Shown: positions 32,821 to 42,349, numbered from the stretch's first letter. The stretch: DNA of 64,000 nucleotides from JBJGXI01 sp045635475 (GCF_045635475.1 NZ_JBJGXI010000016.1:27656-91655), one strand, 5' to 3'. Notes: a model not told the origin generated them from the sequence alone. Numbers and translations are program-made.

Positions 32821-34005
32821 TTAAACGGCAAACACTTGATCCATAACACTTAAAAAAATGTCGATTTCTTCCTTAGTCGTTGTTAGGGGTGGTAAAACGC
32901 GTACAACATTTGGTCCTGCAACTAGGATTAATAGATTGTGCTCTCTTGCTTTCGTTACGTAATCGATCGCATTTCCTTTAACAACAATTCCGATTAGCAT
33001 ACCTTTTCCACGAATTGCTTCAACCTGGTCATACTTTTCTACTAATGCTTGCAGTTCTGTGACGAGATATTTTGCTAACTGATCTGACTGCTGTAACGTA
33101 TCACTACCTAACAAATATTCCATTGTTGCTAGACCAGCCGTAGTCGCGATCGGATTTCCTCCAAACGTACTACCGTGACTACCTGCAGTGAATGCATCAG
33201 CTGCCTTTTGTTTTGCCAGCATTGCGCCGATTGGAATACCATTACCTAGTCCTTTAGCAACCGTAATTACATCAGGTTCGATTTCATATTGCTGATATGC
33301 AAACAGCGTCCCTGTCCGTCCCATACCGGTCTGGATTTCATCGACCATTAATAATAAATCTTGTTGCTCACAAATCGCGGCCAGCTTTTTCAACCATGCA
33401 GGGTCTGCTGGAACGACGCCGCCCTCACCTTGTACTAGTTCTAGTAATACAGCACAGGTATTTATAGATGCTAATTGATCTAGTGCATCGATATCATTGT
33501 ATGGTAAATAGCGAAAGCCTGGTGTCATTGGGGCAAAGCCCTGTTGTATTTTTTCTTGTCCTGTTGCTGCAAGTGTTGCTAACGTTCTTCCGTGAAATGA
33601 ATTTTTAAAAGTAACCACTTCATAGGCGTCCGTTCCCTTTACATCATGGGCATACTTGCGGGCAATTTTAATTGCCGCCTCATTTGCTTCTGCACCACTG
33701 TTACAAAAAAACACTTGGTCCGTGCACGTGTTCTCAACAAGCAAGCTCGCTAATTTTTCTTGCGTCGGAATATGATATAAATTAGAGCAATGCCATAAGT
33801 TATCCAACTGGTCTGAAACCTTAGATTTGATTTGTTCATTCACATGGCCAAGGTTGCACGTTGCAATACCTGATGTATAATCTAAATATTTATTCCCTGT
33901 ATCATCCCAAACATAGCTGCCTTTCCCTTTAACTAATGTGACTGGAAAACGATTATACGTCTGCATCACCGGATGGGTGTTAGTTATAGTAGTGTTGTTA
34001 GACAT
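32821..34005 (-). CDS. argD: Acetylornithine aminotransferase
   Basis: A 394-residue class III PLP aminotransferase making N-acetylornithine from the semialdehyde. FCNSGAEANEAAIKIAR (cofactor phosphate loop), FHGRT, LLMVDEIQTGMGRTG (PLP ring contact Asp) and ITVAKGLGNG with the Schiff-base Lys are all present. Its start overlaps the argB end by 8 bp with GGAG inside argB, showing translational coupling. Last gene of argCJBD. Confidence 0.93.
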   Translation of the reverse strand: MSNNTTITNTHPVMQTYNRFPVTLVKGKGSYVWDDTGNKYLDYTSGIATCNLGHVNEQIKSKVSDQLDNLWHCSNLYHIPTQEKLASLLVENTCTDQVFFCNSGAEANEAAIKIARKYAHDVKGTDAYEVVTFKNSFHGRTLATLAATGQEKIQQGFAPMTPGFRYLPYNDIDALDQLASINTCAVLLELVQGEGGVVPADPAWLKKLAAICEQQDLLLMVDEIQTGMGRTGTLFAYQQYEIEPDVITVAKGLGNGIPIGAMLAKQKAADAFTAGSHGSTFGGNPIATTAGLATMEYLLGSDTLQQSDQLAKYLVTELQALVEKYDQVEAIRGKGMLIGIVVKGNAIDYVTKAREHNLLILVAGPNVVRVLPPLTTTKEEIDIFLSVMDQVFAV

Positions 34006-34801
34006 GAGTAATCTCCTTATCCATTCGTATTCTTGTACCGACCTTTTTACCTTGAATAAATTGGATTAGACTATTCTTCTCCATTCCATTTACAATCGAT
34101 ACTTCAGGTACTTGGTTCGCTAGTGCATGTAATGCGGATGTCACTTTCGGAATCATTCCACCGTGAATGACACCTTGCTCGATCAACAACTCGATTTCAG
34201 TTTTCCCTAATTGATGCAATATTTCTTTTTGTCCATTATGTTCGGTGTAGATGCCTGGAATATCGCTAATAAAACAAAGCTTTGCCTTCAATGCTTCCGC
34301 AATTGCAGATGCAGCATTGTCTGCGTTAATATTATACCGCTGGCCTGTGCCATCAATGCCTAGTGGAGATATGACTGGAATATGTCCTTGTTCAACAATT
34401 GCTTCGATAAGAGATGTTTTTACGTTCGTTACTTTGCCAACATAGCCTAAAGGACTTTTTTGATCCATGGGTGTCGCCGTAAGCAATGAACCATCAATAC
34501 CGCTAATGCCATAACCTTGACCACCGGCTTCGGCTAATTTCCGAACAATTTGTTTGTTCATCGCTCCGCTTAACGCCATTTCAACGACATCTAGTACTTC
34601 ATTGGTCGTAACACGCAATCCATTGACAAACGTTGTCTCAACGCCAATATTTTTTAATAAAGAAGAAATCAGTGGACCGCCACCATGGACAATGATTGGC
34701 TGCCAACCTTCTGATTTTTTGAGTTCAACGATGTTTTCATAAAAGGATGTTGGTAGCTTTTCAAACACACTTCCTCCACATTTGATTACCACATAATTCA
34801 T
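33998..34801 (-). CDS. argB: Acetylglutamate kinase
   Basis: A 267-residue amino-acid kinase phosphorylating N-acetylglutamate. KCGGSVFEKL near the start, the VHGGGPLIS substrate loop and GIDGSLLTA / NINADNAAS nucleotide contacts are visible. The N-terminal helix that makes the enzyme hexameric and arginine-sensitive is absent, so it is probably the non-feedback-regulated dimeric type. It lies 20 nt after argJ and overlaps argD. Confidence 0.92.
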   Translation of the reverse strand: MNYVVIKCGGSVFEKLPTSFYENIVELKKSEGWQPIIVHGGGPLISSLLKNIGVETTFVNGLRVTTNEVLDVVEMALSGAMNKQIVRKLAEAGGQGYGISGIDGSLLTATPMDQKSPLGYVGKVTNVKTSLIEAIVEQGHIPVISPLGIDGTGQRYNINADNAASAIAEALKAKLCFISDIPGIYTEHNGQKEILHQLGKTEIELLIEQGVIHGGMIPKVTSALHALANQVPEVSIVNGMEKNSLIQFIQGKKVGTRIRMDKEITHV

Positions 34802-34821
34802 GTCATATTTCCCTCCCAGGC

Positions 34822-36063
34822 TTACGTCCGATAAGATGCATTGATTCGAACATACTCATACGATAAATCACAACCCCAAGCTGTACCTTCTCCATTACCA
34901 TCACCGAGTTCTACATAAATGGTGATATTATCTTGAAGCAAATATTGCTTTGCCTCGTCTTCGTTAAAGTTAACCGGAACACCCTTTTTAACAACCGAAA
35001 CAGGTCCTAAGCATATGCTCACTTGATCAGGGTCTAACTTCTGTCCACTATACCCAACAGCAGTTATAATTCTTCCCCAGTTGGCATCAGATCCATGGAT
35101 AGCTGTTTTTACTAAATTAGAAGAAATCACTGATTTACTAATCGCACGTGCTGCTTCATCACTACCCGCTCCGGTCACCTGCACTTCTACTAGCTTCGTA
35201 GCTCCCTCTCCATCTCTCGCAATCTCTTTTGCTAATAATGCACAAATATCACCAAGTCCTTGAACAAATACATCCCACTCTGGATGTGCAGGTGATAGCT
35301 TTTGATTATTCGCTTTTCCATTAGCCATTACTAATACCATGTCGTTTGTACTCGTGTCACCATCAACCGTAATCATATTAAACGATTTGTTTGTAATATC
35401 TTTCAAAGCTTGAGATAACGCCGCATCATCAATGTTTGCATCTGTCGTAATAAAGCTAAGCATTGTTGCCATGTTAGGATGAATCATTCCCGATCCTTTC
35501 GCGGCTCCGCCAATAGATACCGTCTGACCGTCAATTTCAAATTGAATAGCCGCTGCTTTTTCCTTTGTATCTGTAGTCAAAATAGCTGTTTCAAATCGGG
35601 ATACAAATCCATTTTCTTGATCCTTGATACGATTAATTCCATCCTCGATTTTATCCATTGGTAACAGTTCGCCAATTACACCAGTAGACGCTACAGCTGT
35701 ATGATGTTCCTCAATACCAATCGTTTCAGCAAACTTTGTTCTCATTTTATAAGCATCACGTAAGCCTTGCTCCCCCGTGCATGCATTGGCTACACCAGAA
35801 TTTATAATGATTGCTTGTAATTTGTTCTCTTTGGCAATGCTTTCTTGTGTCACCTTAAGTGGTGCTGCCTGAAAGAGGTTCGTCGTGTATACACCCGCAG
35901 CACTTGCAGGTACATCTGAATATAGCCAACCAAGGTCTAATTTACTTTTACGGATACCACAGTGGAGTCCACCTGCCTTAAATCCTGCTGGCGTGGTAAC
36001 ATTACCACCTTCCACTACATGTATCTTATCCTTGGTAACTAGATTGCTCGTGTATTCTCCCAT
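34822..36063 (-). CDS. argJ: Bifunctional ornithine acetyltransferase/N-acetylglutamate synthase
   Basis: A 413-residue self-cleaving enzyme that recycles the acetyl group. The cleavage motif is in HPNMATMLSF (cut before the Thr, which becomes the nucleophile), and the oxyanion Thr pair is near ASTGVIGE. Being able to use acetyl-CoA would make it the first enzyme of the pathway here, as no argA is seen. AAGGAGG precedes the ATG, 13 nt after argC. Confidence 0.93.
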   Translation of the reverse strand: MGEYTSNLVTKDKIHVVEGGNVTTPAGFKAGGLHCGIRKSKLDLGWLYSDVPASAAGVYTTNLFQAAPLKVTQESIAKENKLQAIIINSGVANACTGEQGLRDAYKMRTKFAETIGIEEHHTAVASTGVIGELLPMDKIEDGINRIKDQENGFVSRFETAILTTDTKEKAAAIQFEIDGQTVSIGGAAKGSGMIHPNMATMLSFITTDANIDDAALSQALKDITNKSFNMITVDGDTSTNDMVLVMANGKANNQKLSPAHPEWDVFVQGLGDICALLAKEIARDGEGATKLVEVQVTGAGSDEAARAISKSVISSNLVKTAIHGSDANWGRIITAVGYSGQKLDPDQVSICLGPVSVVKKGVPVNFNEDEAKQYLLQDNITIYVELGDGNGEGTAWGCDLSYEYVRINASYRT

Positions 36064-36076
36064 GTTTACATCCTCC

Positions 36077-37114
36077 TTACGGGTATACGGGAATAGACTG
36101 AATCCCTGTCATTGCATCCCAACCGTTCATTATGTTCATATTTTGAATTGCTTGACCTGAAGCACCTTTAACTAAGTTATCAATCACTGAAATTATCGTT
36201 ACTTTGCCCGTTCGCTGATCTGCATGAATGCCAATATCACAATAGTTACTACCATGGACTTCCTTCGTCGCTGGAAAGTTGCCTTCTGGCCTGATTCGGA
36301 TGAACGGGTGATCTGCATAATATGCAGTATACAATTCTAATAGTTCAGAAGTTGTCACTCGCTTATTTACATCCAAATAGATCGTGCTCATGATTCCTCG
36401 CGTCATTGGAACAAGATGAGTAGTAAAAGTAACTTGCAGAGACTCTCCACTTTCCTCTTTTAACACCTGTTCTATTTCTGGAATATGCTTGTGTTCTCCA
36501 AGCTTATAAGCTTTTAAGTTATCATTCATCTCCGCAAAATGTGTATTTAGTGAAAGGCTTCGTCCAGCTCCAGATACACCTGTTTTTGCATCTATAATAA
36601 TAGATTGATAGTTTATAAGGTTATGTTTGACTGCTGGCAGAAGTGCTAATAAAGTTGCCGTCGGATAGCAGCCAGGATTTGCAATCAATGCTGCATCTTT
36701 TATTTGCTCTTGATTCAGTTCAGTTAATCCGTATACCGCTTGATCTAAATATTGCTGCTGTGCAGCTGATGCTTGATACCACTGTTCATAATCGCTTTGT
36801 GATTTTAATCGAAAATCTCCGGACAGATCAATACACTTTACACCATGCTCTAAAAACTGAGGTGCTAACTCTTTACTAACGTTTGATGGTGTCGCAAAGA
36901 ATACAAGATCAATTTTTTCACTTAATGCAGCAATATGTAATTCTTCCATCGTTATTTCCATTGCAGCTGTTAAATGAGGGTATGCTTCAGACAACTTTGA
37001 ACCGCTCTGTGAATGAGAAACAACTGCCTCAATTTTTGCATAAGGATGATTATTTATAAATCTTATGAGTTCAACGGCACCATAGCCAGTTCCACCAATT
37101 ATCGCAACTTTCAC
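36077..37114 (-). CDS. argC: N-acetyl-gamma-glutamyl-phosphate reductase
   Basis: About 345 residues, NADPH-dependent. The nucleotide-binding start KVAIIGGTGYGAVELIRF and the catalytic Cys in NPGCYPTATLLAL are visible, as are GVSGAGRS and THLVPMTRGI. GTG 37114 with TAGGAG 12 nt upstream gives the usual family length; the frame is open for 23 more codons upstream without a better site. First gene of argCJBD, with a clear promoter at 37155-37183. Confidence 0.9.
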   Translation of the reverse strand: MKVAIIGGTGYGAVELIRFINNHPYAKIEAVVSHSQSGSKLSEAYPHLTAAMEITMEELHIAALSEKIDLVFFATPSNVSKELAPQFLEHGVKCIDLSGDFRLKSQSDYEQWYQASAAQQQYLDQAVYGLTELNQEQIKDAALIANPGCYPTATLLALLPAVKHNLINYQSIIIDAKTGVSGAGRSLSLNTHFAEMNDNLKAYKLGEHKHIPEIEQVLKEESGESLQVTFTTHLVPMTRGIMSTIYLDVNKRVTTSELLELYTAYYADHPFIRIRPEGNFPATKEVHGSNYCDIGIHADQRTGKVTIISVIDNLVKGASGQAIQNMNIMNGWDAMTGIQSIPVYP

Positions 37115-37154
37115 TTGGTTTTTCACTCCTAACAGACATGTCGATTGGTTTATT

Positions 37155-37183
37155 ATTATACTTGAATATGTATTTTTATACAA
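37155..37183 (-). promoter_or_regulatory. arg operon promoter with possible ArgR/AhrC site
   Basis: Minus strand -35 TTGTAT and -10 TATAAT with a 17-bp spacer. The AT-rich spacer (TAAAAATACATATTCA) resembles an ARG box, as expected for repression by arginine; that match is by eye only. Confidence 0.6.
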
Positions 37184-37220
37184 TAGGTTGCTAAAAGATT
37201 TTGAGAATTTTTAATATTAG

Positions 37221-37258
37221 TGCATAAAAAAAACTGCCTCTATGGTTTAGGCAGTTTT
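37221..37258 (-). terminator. Terminator upstream of argC
   Basis: AAAACTGCCT (37230-37239) and AGGCAGTTTT (37249-37258), perfect stem with a T-run on the minus strand. It stops transcripts coming from the FAH-family gene side. Confidence 0.85.
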
Positions 37259-37381
37259 GCTAAAGTGGAATTTTAATAAGTGGTTGTTAATTCGCAAGAG
37301 AAGTATAATACGTCGTAACGTAGTGCTCGTGATTTCCGCTCACGCGTCTAGCTATACCAGAAGCAAAGGAACTAACCGAAT

Positions 37382-37565
37382 TGAGCGGCCATATAAGCGC
37401 TTATTTTGCTTGAAATTTTAGTTAGAATGATTTGACGGACACCATAGCACTTATTTACCTATAACAGCCAACTAAAACAACGATTTCAGACAAATAAGTG
37501 CGCTGGTGGCCGCACAATTCAAATTATGCTTCTTTTGTCACAGATAAGCGCAGTGGTGTCCGTCA
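37382..37565. repeat. Repeat B, copy 2
   Basis: Boxes GAGCGGCCATATAAGCGCTT, ACGGACACCATAGCACTTAT, inverted ATAAGTGCGCTGGTGGCCGC and ATAAGCGCAGTGGTGTCCGT. Flanked on the left by CGTCGTAACGTAGTGCTCGT (37311-37330), which is the end sequence of repeat A copies. The 37259-37745 gap holds nothing else recognisable. Confidence 0.7.
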
Positions 37566-37745
37566 GCAACTCATCGCCCCGCAGCACTTGCCTTCGCTGA
37601 CATAATGAATCAGATTATTACCCATACCAACCTGTAGCTAAATACGGTACTACGTCGAATTCTAGATAAATACTGTCATATAGATATAAGTCATAGTATA
37701 CAATAGAGCTGTCCCAAAATAGGTGCAGCTTTTGCAATAACAAGA

Positions 37746-38687
37746 TTATTTGGTTGTTTTCTCTGCAACTATATTTTCCAATCTTCCAATACCCTCAATT
37801 TCTAACGTAACGACATCGCCTATCTCTAACAGCCCCGGTGGGTCCATTGCAAAACCAACGCCATCCGGTGTTCCCGTTAAAATGATGTCTCCTGGTTCTA
37901 GTGTGATTAAATTAGAAATAAACTCTATTAAGTATGGGATATCAAAAATTAAATGCTTAGTATTCGAATTCTGACGGATCTCACCGTTAACATATGATTT
38001 AATAGTTAAAACCGCTGGATTTGTGAGTTCGTCCGTTGTTACAATCCATGGGCCAATCGGTGTACTTCTATCTAAAGATTTTCCTTGTAACCATTGTGGT
38101 GTGCGTTTTTGCAAATCTCTTGCTGATACATCGTTTGCTATTGTATATCCAGCAATATATTCTAATGCTGATTCTTTAGTAACTTCTGACGCTTTTTTAC
38201 CTATTACAATAGCCAATTCCACTTCATAATCAAGCTTATTTGTTAATGGTGATTTTTCGATATCGTCTTCAGGACCAATTAATGCATTTGCAAATTTTGC
38301 AAACAACACCGGGTACGCAGGAATTTGACTTTTCATTTCCGCAACATGGTCTTTATAATTTGTCCCGATGCAGATAATCTTCGATGGGTTGGGCACTGGT
38401 GGGCCAAGAGTTAGGTTCGTGCGATCATAAGTTGTTAGTGCATCCGTATGCTTGATTGCATAATGATAAGCTTCTACAGCTCTGCGCAATGATACATGTG
38501 ATAATGCATAAAAATGATCTGGATCTGCTGGTAACAACTGTTCACTAATTGCGGCCTGATCTTGTTCATCTGTTGATACTAGTTTTTGCTTATAGGCATC
38601 GTGTAAATCTATTACCTGGTCTTCGAGTATAAAGCCCATCCGGTATGGACTATTGAAATTACGTGGTTTATAACTTACTAATTTCAA
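37746..38687 (-). CDS. Fumarylacetoacetate hydrolase family protein
   Basis: About 313 residues of the FAH superfamily. Metal ligands Glu-Glu-Asp are seen in LDYEVELAIVIGK and downstream, with IICIGTNYKDHVAEM, TIANDVSARDLQ, GKSLDRSTPIGPW and ILTGTPDGVG. Relatives (YisK, YcgM) are oxaloacetate decarboxylases or acylpyruvate hydrolases; which applies here is unclear. TTG 38687 lies 6 nt after GGGGTG and is preferred over a GTG that overlaps the site. Single gene. Confidence 0.85.
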   Translation of the reverse strand: MKLVSYKPRNFNSPYRMGFILEDQVIDLHDAYKQKLVSTDEQDQAAISEQLLPADPDHFYALSHVSLRRAVEAYHYAIKHTDALTTYDRTNLTLGPPVPNPSKIICIGTNYKDHVAEMKSQIPAYPVLFAKFANALIGPEDDIEKSPLTNKLDYEVELAIVIGKKASEVTKESALEYIAGYTIANDVSARDLQKRTPQWLQGKSLDRSTPIGPWIVTTDELTNPAVLTIKSYVNGEIRQNSNTKHLIFDIPYLIEFISNLITLEPGDIILTGTPDGVGFAMDPPGLLEIGDVVTLEIEGIGRLENIVAEKTTK

Positions 38688-38910
38688 AGTATTCACCCCA
38701 TCATAGTTAGATTTTATTCTATTTTAACATTGCACATCAAACCATACATAATTGTTTAGTTACTGTTACAAATGAAAAGATTGGTTAAATCCAATTGACT
38801 TTCATTTACCCTAAAAATAAAATGAAGCTAAGAGCAGACTGAACTACGCTTCATCATAACAATATGCAACTTTTAACTGGTAATCAAACTGTTTTATTGG
38901 AGTGAATAGT

Positions 38911-39633
38911 GTGCAAAAACAACTTATCACCTATACAACCTTCACGGAGGATCCATTTAAGACATATGTACCAAATGACAAAACCAAGGGTGCGTCTCAA
39001 GTATTACAATGGGCTTATGATACGTTTGGCAATTCTATTCTTTATGCATGTAGCTTTGGAGTGGAAGGTATCGTTTTGATCGATCTTATATCGAAAGTGA
39101 AGCGTGATGCAAAAATCATCTTTCTTGATACAGGTGTCCATTTCAAAGAAACATATGAGTTGATTAACAAGGTAAAAGAAAAATATCCTGAGTTACAAAT
39201 TGAGATGAAACAGCCGTCTTTATCTTTAATAGAACAAACCGAGCAATACGGAGAATCGCTTTGGGATAAAAACCCAAACCAGTGTTGCTACTTGAGAAAG
39301 ATTAAACCTTTAGAGGATGCATTGCACGGTGCACAAGCATGGATAAGTGGCCTGCGGAGAGAACAATCTTTAAGTAGAAGCAAGACGAACTTCGTAAACA
39401 AGGATGAGCGGTTTCAATCCATCAAGGTTTGTCCTTTAATACATTGGTCTTGGAATGATGTCTGGGAATATGTTAACGATAACGATCTTCCATATAATCT
39501 TCTACATGACCAAGGCTATCCTAGTATTGGCTGTGCTCCTTGCACCAAACCTGTCGATCATTCATCTGATTCACGTGAAGGCAGATGGATGGGGTCAAAC
39601 AAGACCGAATGCGGTTTACATACGAATAGCTAA
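38911..39633 (+). CDS. cysH: Adenylylsulfate (APS/PAPS) reductase
   Basis: A 240-residue enzyme of assimilatory sulfate reduction, giving sulfite. CSFGVEGIVLIDL, FLDTGVHFKETYEL and the iron-sulfur Cys pairs CC (NQCCYLRKIKPL) and CxxC (GCAPC) are present, plus the catalytic ECGLH near the C-terminus. The four extra Cys indicate the 4Fe-4S form that can use APS. TTGGAG lies 8 nt before GTG 38911; a GTG at 38902 overlaps the site. No other cys gene is adjacent. The upstream region (38697-38900) holds an AATGAAGC...GCTTCAT hairpin (about 38819-38853) but no S-box. Confidence 0.93.
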   Translation: MQKQLITYTTFTEDPFKTYVPNDKTKGASQVLQWAYDTFGNSILYACSFGVEGIVLIDLISKVKRDAKIIFLDTGVHFKETYELINKVKEKYPELQIEMKQPSLSLIEQTEQYGESLWDKNPNQCCYLRKIKPLEDALHGAQAWISGLRREQSLSRSKTNFVNKDERFQSIKVCPLIHWSWNDVWEYVNDNDLPYNLLHDQGYPSIGCAPCTKPVDHSSDSREGRWMGSNKTECGLHTNS

Positions 39634-39677
39634 AAAAAGCGAAGGTATGCGGTTTGCAAATACACCTTCGCTTTTTC
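39633..39677. terminator. Bidirectional terminator between cysH and the ABC importer
   Basis: AAAAAGCGAAGGT and ACCTTCGCTTTTT around a loop, between converging genes. It starts at the cysH stop. Confidence 0.85.
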
Positions 39678-39687
39678 TGTAACAATA

Positions 39688-40410
39688 TTAAAGCACTTTA
39701 CTAAGGAACGCCTTTGTCCGCTCATGCTGCGGATTACCGAATAGCAATTCCGGCTTATTTTCTTCCACAATATAGCCTTCATCCATGAATATAACGCGGT
39801 CGCCAACTTCACGAGCAAACCCCATTTCATGTGTAACGACTACCATCGTCATGCCTTCTTTGGCAAGCTGCTTCATAACTTCTAGCACTTCACCAACCAT
39901 TTCAGGATCAAGCGCAGATGTTGGTTCATCAAACAACATGATTTTTGGCTCCATTCCTAAAGCCCGAGCAATAGCTACCCGCTGTTTTTGACCACCAGAT
40001 AGTGAATCTGGATAGACATTAGCTTTTTCTGCTAGTCCGACTTTGTCTAAAAGCTCAAGTGCCTTTTGTTTCGCTTCTGGACCTTTCCACTTTCTTACAA
40101 CACGCATCGCTAGCGTAATATTTTCTAACACCGTTTTATGTGGAAATAAATTAAACTGTTGAAACACCATTCCTACTTCTGTTCGTATATCATTAATATT
40201 TGTCTTTTTATCGGTAATGTCAACATCGTCAATAAAAACATGACCATCAGTAATCGATTCAATGCGGTTCAAACAACGTAAAAAGGTCGATTTACCAGAC
40301 CCTGATGGACCGATAACTACCACAACCTCTTGCGGTTTAACATCAACACTAATGTCTTTTAATACTTCTAGATCACCAAACGATTTTTTTAAGTTTTGTA
40401 CCGAGATCAT
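39688..40410 (-). CDS. Polar amino-acid ABC importer, ATP-binding protein
   Basis: A 240-residue GlnQ/ArtR-type ATPase: Walker A GPSGSGKST (about 32-40), GMVFQQFNLFPH (Q-loop), LSGGQKQRVAIARAL, Walker B IMLFDEPTSALDPEMVGEV and switch VVTHEMGFA. Last gene of the binding protein-permease-ATPase operon; its start overlaps the permease stop by 4 bp. Confidence 0.9.
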   Translation of the reverse strand: MISVQNLKKSFGDLEVLKDISVDVKPQEVVVVIGPSGSGKSTFLRCLNRIESITDGHVFIDDVDITDKKTNINDIRTEVGMVFQQFNLFPHKTVLENITLAMRVVRKWKGPEAKQKALELLDKVGLAEKANVYPDSLSGGQKQRVAIARALGMEPKIMLFDEPTSALDPEMVGEVLEVMKQLAKEGMTMVVVTHEMGFAREVGDRVIFMDEGYIVEENKPELLFGNPQHERTKAFLSKVL

Positions 40411-41150
40411 TGTGCATCAAGCCTCTTTTCTAAGCGATTCAATAGATAAGTTAAGGATAATGTTAGAATAAGATAAAAAATTGCTACCGTTAAATACGGC
40501 TCCCATACACGTGTATACTGTCCTACTGCCGCTTTTCCCCAGTAAAGTAATTCAGGGGCAGCAATCATGGCTGCTAGTGATGAATCCTTTAGTAATACAA
40601 TAAATTCATTCCCTAGAGGTGGGATCATTCGTTTAAACGCCTGGGGTAAAACAACATAGCGCATCACTTGAAATTTGTTCATTCCTAGCGAACTCGCTGC
40701 TTCCGATTGGCCGATATCGATCGATTTGATACCAGCACGGAATATTTCTGCTACATAGGCAGCTGAATTTAACGATAACGCAACGATTGCTGAAGCTGTT
40801 TTACTTACTGGTGACATAAATAACCCCATCACACCGAAATGAATCAAAAATAACTGCACTAACAATGGTGTACCTCTAAAAAAGTTAATATACCATATGA
40901 ACGGCAATCTAAACACAGTTATTTTTATCATTTTCCCTATCCCAATAAATAACCCTAAGAAGGTTCCTATTAAGATACCGGCAACAGAAATACCTATCGT
41001 CAGAACTGCACCTTTAAGAAAGAATGGCATGTACTCGATGACGATATTTAAATTAAAATCGAACCACAAAAAAACTTTATCTATAATTAATTGCATAATT
41101 GCATCAAATTTATCTTTAATTAGCTCTATAATTGCATTAAAATCGAACAT
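40407..41150 (-). CDS. Polar amino-acid ABC importer, permease
   Basis: A 247-residue HisM/GlnP-type permease with about five membrane segments and the conserved IGQSEAASSLGMNKFQ EAA loop, which docks on the ATPase, plus PPLGNEFIVLLKDSSL. The first 35 residues form an extra amphipathic/hydrophobic stretch. Good GAGGGAG site. It follows the binding-protein gene after a hairpin terminator. Confidence 0.9.
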   Translation of the reverse strand: MFDFNAIIELIKDKFDAIMQLIIDKVFLWFDFNLNIVIEYMPFFLKGAVLTIGISVAGILIGTFLGLFIGIGKMIKITVFRLPFIWYINFFRGTPLLVQLFLIHFGVMGLFMSPVSKTASAIVALSLNSAAYVAEIFRAGIKSIDIGQSEAASSLGMNKFQVMRYVVLPQAFKRMIPPLGNEFIVLLKDSSLAAMIAAPELLYWGKAAVGQYTRVWEPYLTVAIFYLILTLSLTYLLNRLEKRLDAQ

Positions 41151-41184
41151 GATATTACTCCCTCTAATTACCCTATTATTCGGA

Positions 41185-41214
41185 AAAAATAGCGTAACGA
41201 TTAAACCGTTACGC
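41185..41214 (-). terminator. Attenuating terminator between binding protein and permease genes
   Basis: Minus strand GCGTAACG and CGTTACGC (41192-41199 with 41207-41214), followed by TATTTTTT. As in the phn operon, it would favour expression of the binding protein. Confidence 0.8.
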
Positions 41215-41232
41215 CACTTTTATAATTTTCAC

Positions 41233-42114
41233 TTATTCTTGTGCAGCTTCTAGCAATTTATCAATTTCTGCTTCGTTCCCAAACCATTCTTGATAGATTT
41301 CATTGTACGTACCATTTTCTATTACTGTTGTTAACGCAGCGCTAATTTCATCAACTATTTCACTACCTTTAGGGAACATGTAGCCGTAGTATTCAGATTC
41401 AAAATTCTCTTCGTCAGTGATCGCTTCAACGCCTGCATTAGGATTGTTTTTCACATACTCGGCAGCAACGACGTTATCTGTAACGACAGCCTCGATATCT
41501 CCATTCGCTAATGCTAAGAAAGCTACAGCTGTTGTGTCATATTTAGAAATATTTTCGTTGTTTTCTCCAACAATTTTTTCCGCTGCTTCTTCACCAGTCG
41601 TACCTGTTTGCACACCAATTTTGATACCTTCTAAATCATTTGCACTAGTAATACTGCCACCTTCATTAAATACAATCATATGTGTAGATTGGAAGTAAGG
41701 TGCTGAGAAATCATAAGACTCTAAACGTTCTTCGGTAATCGTTATTGCAGAAACCCCAAGGTCTAAATCCTCAGATTGTAAATAAGCAAATAAAGGATCC
41801 CAACCCGCATCTTCCAATTCATACTCATAACCTGCTTCTTCCATTACAGCAGCTAATAGATCTACATCAAATCCAACCATTTCGCCTGTTTCCATATATT
41901 CAAATGGAGCAAATGCCGCATCCGTACCGATTCGTAAAACTGGCTTCTCTTCTGCTGCTTCGTCATTTGTACCTTCCGCTGGTGCGTTGTCCGTTGTACC
42001 CGCATCTCCACTTGTAGCATTTTCTTCATCATTCGTGCTTGTCCCACATGCCGCTAGAACCAACAGTCCTAAAAGTAACATGAATACATGTATATTTGAT
42101 ATTCTCTTTTTCAT
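41233..42114 (-). CDS. Polar amino-acid ABC importer, substrate-binding lipoprotein
   Basis: About 293 residues from ATG 42114 (AAGGGG 8 nt upstream); the frame is open further, but no site fits. Signal MKKRISNIHVFML...LVLAAC with lipid-anchored Cys23, then an acidic linker (about 24-50) and a type II binding domain: LRIGTDAAFAPFEYME, GFDVDLLAAV, ISAITITEERLESYDFSAPY-like strands, VQTGTTGEEAAE. It resembles arginine/glutamine-type binding proteins (ArtP, GlnH); the ligand is not certain. First gene of the three-gene importer operon. Confidence 0.88.
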   Translation of the reverse strand: MKKRISNIHVFMLLLGLLVLAACGTSTNDEENATSGDAGTTDNAPAEGTNDEAAEEKPVLRIGTDAAFAPFEYMETGEMVGFDVDLLAAVMEEAGYEYELEDAGWDPLFAYLQSEDLDLGVSAITITEERLESYDFSAPYFQSTHMIVFNEGGSITSANDLEGIKIGVQTGTTGEEAAEKIVGENNENISKYDTTAVAFLALANGDIEAVVTDNVVAAEYVKNNPNAGVEAITDEENFESEYYGYMFPKGSEIVDEISAALTTVIENGTYNEIYQEWFGNEAEIDKLLEAAQE

Positions 42115-42187
42115 TATATATCCCCTTAATTGCATATTTATAAATCTAATAAGAGAATAATACACATTACATACATTTTAATCAACG

Positions 42188-42233
42188 TTTTTTTGCATAA
42201 AAATACTGGAATTTATTTCTTTATGCAAAAAAA
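42188..42233. promoter_or_regulatory. Perfect 14-bp inverted repeat upstream of the importer
   Basis: TTTTTTTGCATAAA (42188-42201) and TTTATGCAAAAAAA (42220-42233). It can act as a terminator in both directions or as an attenuator in the importer leader. The TGCATAAA arms could also be read as ArgR-like half sites, which would fit an arginine importer, but that is speculative. Confidence 0.5.
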
Positions 42234-42307
42234 TCAATATAACCCCATTTTAAATATAAGGCTTCTTTTATGTAGAATCGAACTAGTTGTAAGAAATAAT
42301 TATAAAC

Positions 42308-42338
42308 TAAAAAACAGATAGCTTAACCTACCTGTTTT
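42308..42338 (-). terminator. licR terminator
   Basis: Minus strand AAAACAGGTAG and CTATCTGTTTTTTAG around GTTAAG, 12 nt after the licR stop. Confidence 0.8.
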
Positions 42339-42349
42339 CTTTATCTACA

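Noticed and set aside
37115..37260. T-box leader upstream of argC
   Set aside because: The distance from promoter to start codon is too short and no T-box sequence is present; the hairpin there lies upstream of the promoter.
38697..38900. SAM (S-box) riboswitch upstream of cysH
   Set aside because: No S-box core or terminator structure; only a short AATGAAGC/GCTTCAT hairpin.
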